Below, piece after piece: positions 60,901 to 64,000 of a stretch of 64,000 nt of DNA. A model generated the notes under the pieces. The model saw only the letters and a program-made list of their open reading frames with translations, was not told the DNA's origin and made no database searches. The number at the start of each line of letters is the position of its first letter. Position 1 is the stretch's first letter. Location: positions 3,393,001 through 3,457,000 of the forward strand of contig JADJWA010000001.1 in assembly GCA_016716605.1 (NCBI GenBank), read 5' to 3'. Origin of the DNA: Flavobacteriales bacterium. Its GTDB lineage: Bacteria > Bacteroidota > Bacteroidia > Flavobacteriales_F > PHOS-HE28. Both the position numbers and the translations under genes were made by a program.

Positions 60901-60908
60901 TGAAAGTA
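60901..60908 (-). promoter_or_regulatory. Possible -7 element (TACTTTCA)
   Basis: Near match to TAnnTTYG, 7 nt before the MFS start. Confidence 0.4.
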
Positions 60909-60971
60909 TCCGGGCGCTGTCCACCGCGCCCGGTCCTCACGGTCCTCCACCAACAGCCGCGTGTGCGATCC

Positions 60972-61124
60972 TCACCAGTTCACCGCGCGCTTGTAGTAAC
61001 GTGGGAACCGGATCCGCTTGCGCATGGCCTGATAGTAACGGTTCCACATCGGCGTGGGCTGCTCATACACCGAGGCGCTCAACGTTTCGCTGGGCACCTC
61101 ACGCTTCGTCTTGGTTCCATTCAT
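60972..61124 (-). CDS. Small basic protein of unknown function
   Basis: A 50-residue protein beginning MNGTKTKREVPSETLSASVY, with a positively charged end (WNRYYQAMRKRIRFPRYYKR). Strong Arg/Lys/Tyr content suggests nucleic-acid or membrane binding, but no family is recognised. Start at 61124 or 61133. It lies divergently from priA. Confidence 0.5.
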   Translation of the reverse strand: MNGTKTKREVPSETLSASVYEQPTPMWNRYYQAMRKRIRFPRYYKRAVNW

Positions 61125-61250
61125 GCGTGCCATGCCCACAAGACAATCGAATCGTCCGCTTTGTTGCCCTGGAGAGCAGATCTGCACAAGCACCCTGACA
61201 CTTGCATGACCGACACCCTAAGGCATGCGCTCCACGCCCACCTTTGCACG

Positions 61251-63701
61251 ATGCCGCGATTCGCTGATGTGATCCTGCCGCTGGCCGTACCGGGACGATT
61301 CACCTTCAGCCTGCCAGAAGGTGCGGCCGTGGCTGCAGGCATGCGCGTGGCCGTGCCTTTCGGACGTGGCGGTAAGCTCTACGGTGGGCTCGTGCGCCGG
61401 TTACATGATGAAGCCCCCCTCACCAGCACCCGCGAGATCCTCTCCGTGCTCGATGCCGCGCCCATCGTCACCGAGCGGCAATTCCTCCTGTGGGAGCGCA
61501 TCGCCGAGCACTACCTGTGCACGCTGGGCGAAGTGATGATCGCGGCTTTGCCCGGGCAGCTCACCCTGAGCAGCGAGACGCGCATCGTCGTGAATCCATT
61601 CATCGCGGAAGAGCCAGTGCGAACCGATCGCTCTGGCGTGCTGATCGCCGCACTCCTCGAACGCGAAGCGCTCAGCATGAAAGAAGCTGGCGAGCTGCTC
61701 GGCTTGAAGGACCCCATGCCTGCGATCAAGCGCCTGATCGATGAAGGCGTGGTGATCGTGGAAGAGGAATTGCGCGAAACGTGGAAGCCCCGGACCCTGA
61801 CCTACGTGAAGCTCACCGATGCGGCGCACAGCGAAGAGGCGCTGCACCAATGGTTCGACAAACTGGAGAAGAAGGCGCCCAAGCAATTGCACCTGCTCAT
61901 GCGCTATGTGGAGCTGAGCCGCTGCATGAGCGACCATCCGCTCGAAGTGGAGAAGAACAGATTGCTGCACCTCAGCGGCTCCTCCCCCGCTGCGCTGAAG
62001 CCCTTGATCGAGAAAGGCCTCTTCGAGACCTATGAGCGCGAAGCCGGCCTGCCCGCGCAAGCGCTCATCGACAAGGCCGGTCCAACGCTCTCCGCCGCGC
62101 AAGCAACAGCGCTGGATCAGGTACGCTCCGGGCACGCCGATAAGGATGTCGTGCTGCTGCGCGGAGTCACTTCATCCGGAAAAACGGAGGTCTACACCAC
62201 CCTTATCGACGAGGCGGTGCGCGATGGCGGGCAGGTGCTCTACCTGCTTCCGGAGATCGCCCTCACGGCGCAGATCATCGAGCGGCTGCGCGCGCGATTC
62301 GGAGAGCGCATCGCGGTGTACCACAGCCGCATGTCCGCACGCGATCGCACCGAACTCTGGGTGCGCATGGCTCATGGCAAGGACGCGCCGCCGATCATCG
62401 TGGGCGCGCGCTCGGCGCTCTTCCTGCCCTTCAATGACCTTCGGCTTGCGGTGGTGGATGAAGAGCACGACCCCAGCTACAAGCAGCACGAACCGGCGCC
62501 ACGCTACCACGCGCGAGACATGGCCATCGTGCTCGCCGCCTTGCATGGCGCCAAGACCCTGCTCGGCAGCGCTACGCCCAGCCTCGAGAGCCAGTACAAC
62601 GCGCATTCAGGCAAGTACGCATACGCCGAGCTGCTCACGCGCTATGGCGATGTGGCCATGCCCGCCATCACCTTGGTGGACCTCCGCGATGCCCAGCGCC
62701 GCAAGCAGATGCGCGGGCACTTCAGCCAGCCGCTCATCGATGCGATCGATGCCGCGCTGAAGAAGCGCGAGCAAGCCATCCTCTTCCAGAACCGGCGGGG
62801 CTACGTGCCCGTGTGGCAATGCGAGAGCTGCGCTTTCGTGCCCAATTGCGACCACTGCGATGTGAGCCTCACCTACCACAAGAAGCTGCATCAGCTGCGC
62901 TGCCACTACTGCGGAAGGACCTATCCGCCGCCCACGCAGTGCGCACAATGCGGCAGCAACCGCCTGCGCATGATCGGCTTCGGCACGGAGAAGATCGAGG
63001 AGGAGCTCGCGGAGATCTTCCCTGAGGCGCGCATCGCCCGCATGGATCAGGACACCGTGCGCGGAAGGCAGGCGCTCGATCGCATCCTCACCGGCTTCGC
63101 GCAAGGCGCCATCGACATCCTTGTGGGCACGCAGATGGTGACCAAGGGCCTCGACTTCGATCAGGTGACCACCGTGGGCATCCTCAGCGCCGACAGCCTG
63201 CTGCGCTTCCCCGACTTCCGCGCGCACGAACGCGGCTTCCAGCTCATGGCGCAAGTGGCGGGCCGCGCGGGCCGAAGGGACAAGCCCGGTAACGTGATCA
63301 TCCAAGCGCATGAGGTTCGCAATCCCGTGCTCGACCTGGTGACGCGGCACGATGTGGAAGGCTTCTACCAGCGCGAGATCGAGCACCGTCGCACCCACGG
63401 CTACCCGCCCTTCCTGCGTGTGCTGGCGCTTACCCTACGCCACCGCAACGAAGAGCGCGTGGCCGCCGCCGCAGCGGATCTGGCATCAGCACTCCGCGAG
63501 CACTTGGGAGATCGCGTGCTAGGTCCCGATATCCCCGCCGTGGCCTGGGTGAAGGACCGCCACATCCGCAACCTGCTGGTGAAGCTGCGACGCAGCGCGC
63601 ACCACGAAGAGAAGGCCTTCGTGCGCGAATGCATCGACCGCGTGTTCGCATTGCCCGAGCACCGCGCCGTGCAGCTCGTGGCGGATGTGGATCCGGTGTG
63701 A
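61251..63701 (+). CDS. priA: Primosomal protein N', replication restart helicase
   Basis: An 816-residue PriA with the usual order: N-terminal 3'BD (MPRFADVILPLAVPGRFTFSLPEG), winged helix (about 170-240), helicase lobe 1 with GVTSSGKTEVY (Walker A) and VVDEEHDPSYK (DEEH), the Zn insertion with four CxxC pairs (CESC ... CDHC ... CHYC ... CAQC), and lobe 2 with VGTQMVTKGLDFDQVTTVGIL and QVAGRAGRRDKPG. It reloads the replicative helicase at stalled forks. The start 61251 is preferred; ATG 61206 in frame would add 15 residues. Confidence 0.97.
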   Translation: MPRFADVILPLAVPGRFTFSLPEGAAVAAGMRVAVPFGRGGKLYGGLVRRLHDEAPLTSTREILSVLDAAPIVTERQFLLWERIAEHYLCTLGEVMIAALPGQLTLSSETRIVVNPFIAEEPVRTDRSGVLIAALLEREALSMKEAGELLGLKDPMPAIKRLIDEGVVIVEEELRETWKPRTLTYVKLTDAAHSEEALHQWFDKLEKKAPKQLHLLMRYVELSRCMSDHPLEVEKNRLLHLSGSSPAALKPLIEKGLFETYEREAGLPAQALIDKAGPTLSAAQATALDQVRSGHADKDVVLLRGVTSSGKTEVYTTLIDEAVRDGGQVLYLLPEIALTAQIIERLRARFGERIAVYHSRMSARDRTELWVRMAHGKDAPPIIVGARSALFLPFNDLRLAVVDEEHDPSYKQHEPAPRYHARDMAIVLAALHGAKTLLGSATPSLESQYNAHSGKYAYAELLTRYGDVAMPAITLVDLRDAQRRKQMRGHFSQPLIDAIDAALKKREQAILFQNRRGYVPVWQCESCAFVPNCDHCDVSLTYHKKLHQLRCHYCGRTYPPPTQCAQCGSNRLRMIGFGTEKIEEELAEIFPEARIARMDQDTVRGRQALDRILTGFAQGAIDILVGTQMVTKGLDFDQVTTVGILSADSLLRFPDFRAHERGFQLMAQVAGRAGRRDKPGNVIIQAHEVRNPVLDLVTRHDVEGFYQREIEHRRTHGYPPFLRVLALTLRHRNEERVAAAAADLASALREHLGDRVLGPDIPAVAWVKDRHIRNLLVKLRRSAHHEEKAFVRECIDRVFALPEHRAVQLVADVDPV

Positions 63702-63705
63702 GCGC

Positions 63706-64000
63706 TTACCGCTCCACCGCCAACCTCAGCACCGCGCCCTGCTGTTCGCCTTCGAATTCGATTGCGTACAACCCGTTCGCGAGATCTGCGATCTCGAGCC
63801 ATTGCTCAACCGCACCAGCAGCGAAACGGCCGCTCATGATGATGCGCCCATCCGCCGTACCCAGACGCCATTGCGCAGCACCGTCGGCCTTGTCGCGGGC
63901 GATGCGCACCCTCTCCGACGCCGGATTCGGTGCGATGCTCCATTGCGTGCGCCCGTTCTCCGCGATGCCGATGAAGCTGCAAGGCGTGCGGTGGCTGTCG
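63706..64000 (-). CDS. Secreted protein with type IX sorting domain (3' end only)
   Basis: The last 98 or so codons of a protein that begins beyond the right edge. The end is a Por sorting domain: SIAPNPASERVRIA, then WRLGTADGRIIMSG, then LANGLYAIEFEG and a final LAVER. Nothing of the functional domain is visible. Confidence 0.85.
   Translation of the reverse strand, partial: DSHRTPCSFIGIAENGRTQWSIAPNPASERVRIARDKADGAAQWRLGTADGRIIMSGRFAAGAVEQWLEIADLANGLYAIEFEGEQQGAVLRLAVER

Noticed and set aside
60063..61205. N-terminal extension of PriA by several hundred codons
   Set aside because: It runs antisense through the MFS gene; PriA domains start at 61251.
1..64000. tRNA, rRNA, integrase or transposase genes that could mark a mobile island
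   Set aside because: None was recognised by eye in any intergenic interval or ORF; a tRNA/rRNA profile scan would be needed to exclude short RNAs.

Overview
The window looks like chromosomal DNA of a high-GC Bacteroidota bacterium, most likely in or near the Flavobacteriales. Three things point there: seven secreted proteins that end in type IX secretion (Por) sorting domains or close relatives; promoter elements of the Bacteroidota TAnnTTTG type, often written TAnnTTCG here; and family content such as DUF3667, SiaB/SiaC, DUF4173 and 7TMR-DISM kinases. No rRNA, tRNA, CRISPR array, integrase or transposase was recognised.

Positions 1-10625 hold a compact seven-gene cluster, all on the minus strand. 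In transcription order it encodes an SNF2-type helicase with a PLD-like N-terminus, DUF4391, a NucS-like PD-(D/E)XK nuclease fused to a PUA/EVE-like domain, a DUF6236 protein with a hydrophobic C-terminus, a type III Mod methyltransferase, an AlbA_2/ATPase regulator, and the start of a type III Res subunit that runs off the left edge. This is the best candidate for an uncommon or undescribed defence system. The region just upstream (10626-11349) holds a repeat-like sequence and one doubtful small ORF.

Positions 11350-16517 are mostly housekeeping: RNase Z, a secreted sorting-domain protein, a STAS protein, pyrR-pyrB and a secreted GH18 chitinase. Positions 16518-23905 form a signalling neighbourhood: a receiver protein, then divergently an E1-like/nitroreductase fusion (Rv1355c family), a GNAT/autoinducer-synthase-like enzyme, a 7TMR-DISM histidine kinase and a REC-PAS-kinase. 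Positions 24591-29073 are the phenylacetyl-CoA epoxidase genes, paaE divergent from paaABCD. The paa gaps carry palindromes, and one unrelated ORF between paaC and paaD is flanked by 29-bp inverted repeats.

Positions 29118-46516 contain CCA-adding enzyme, a glycan pair (GT4 with an in-frame palindromic insertion, and an epimerase), a lone Pycsar-effector-like membrane protein, a cupredoxin, an MBL hydrolase, a prenyltransferase-fold repeat protein, a ThuA protein, DUF6056, GT2, a GNAT-like protein, a PA-domain protein, YajQ and DUF3667. Positions 46688-53960 hold an NRDE protein, a membrane-protein operon with a winged-helix regulator, a ZIP transporter and a methyltransferase. Positions 54090-63701 hold SiaB/SiaC, a large ABCG transporter, two secreted proteins, a sugar MFS transporter and PriA; the window ends in the tail of another sorting-domain protein.
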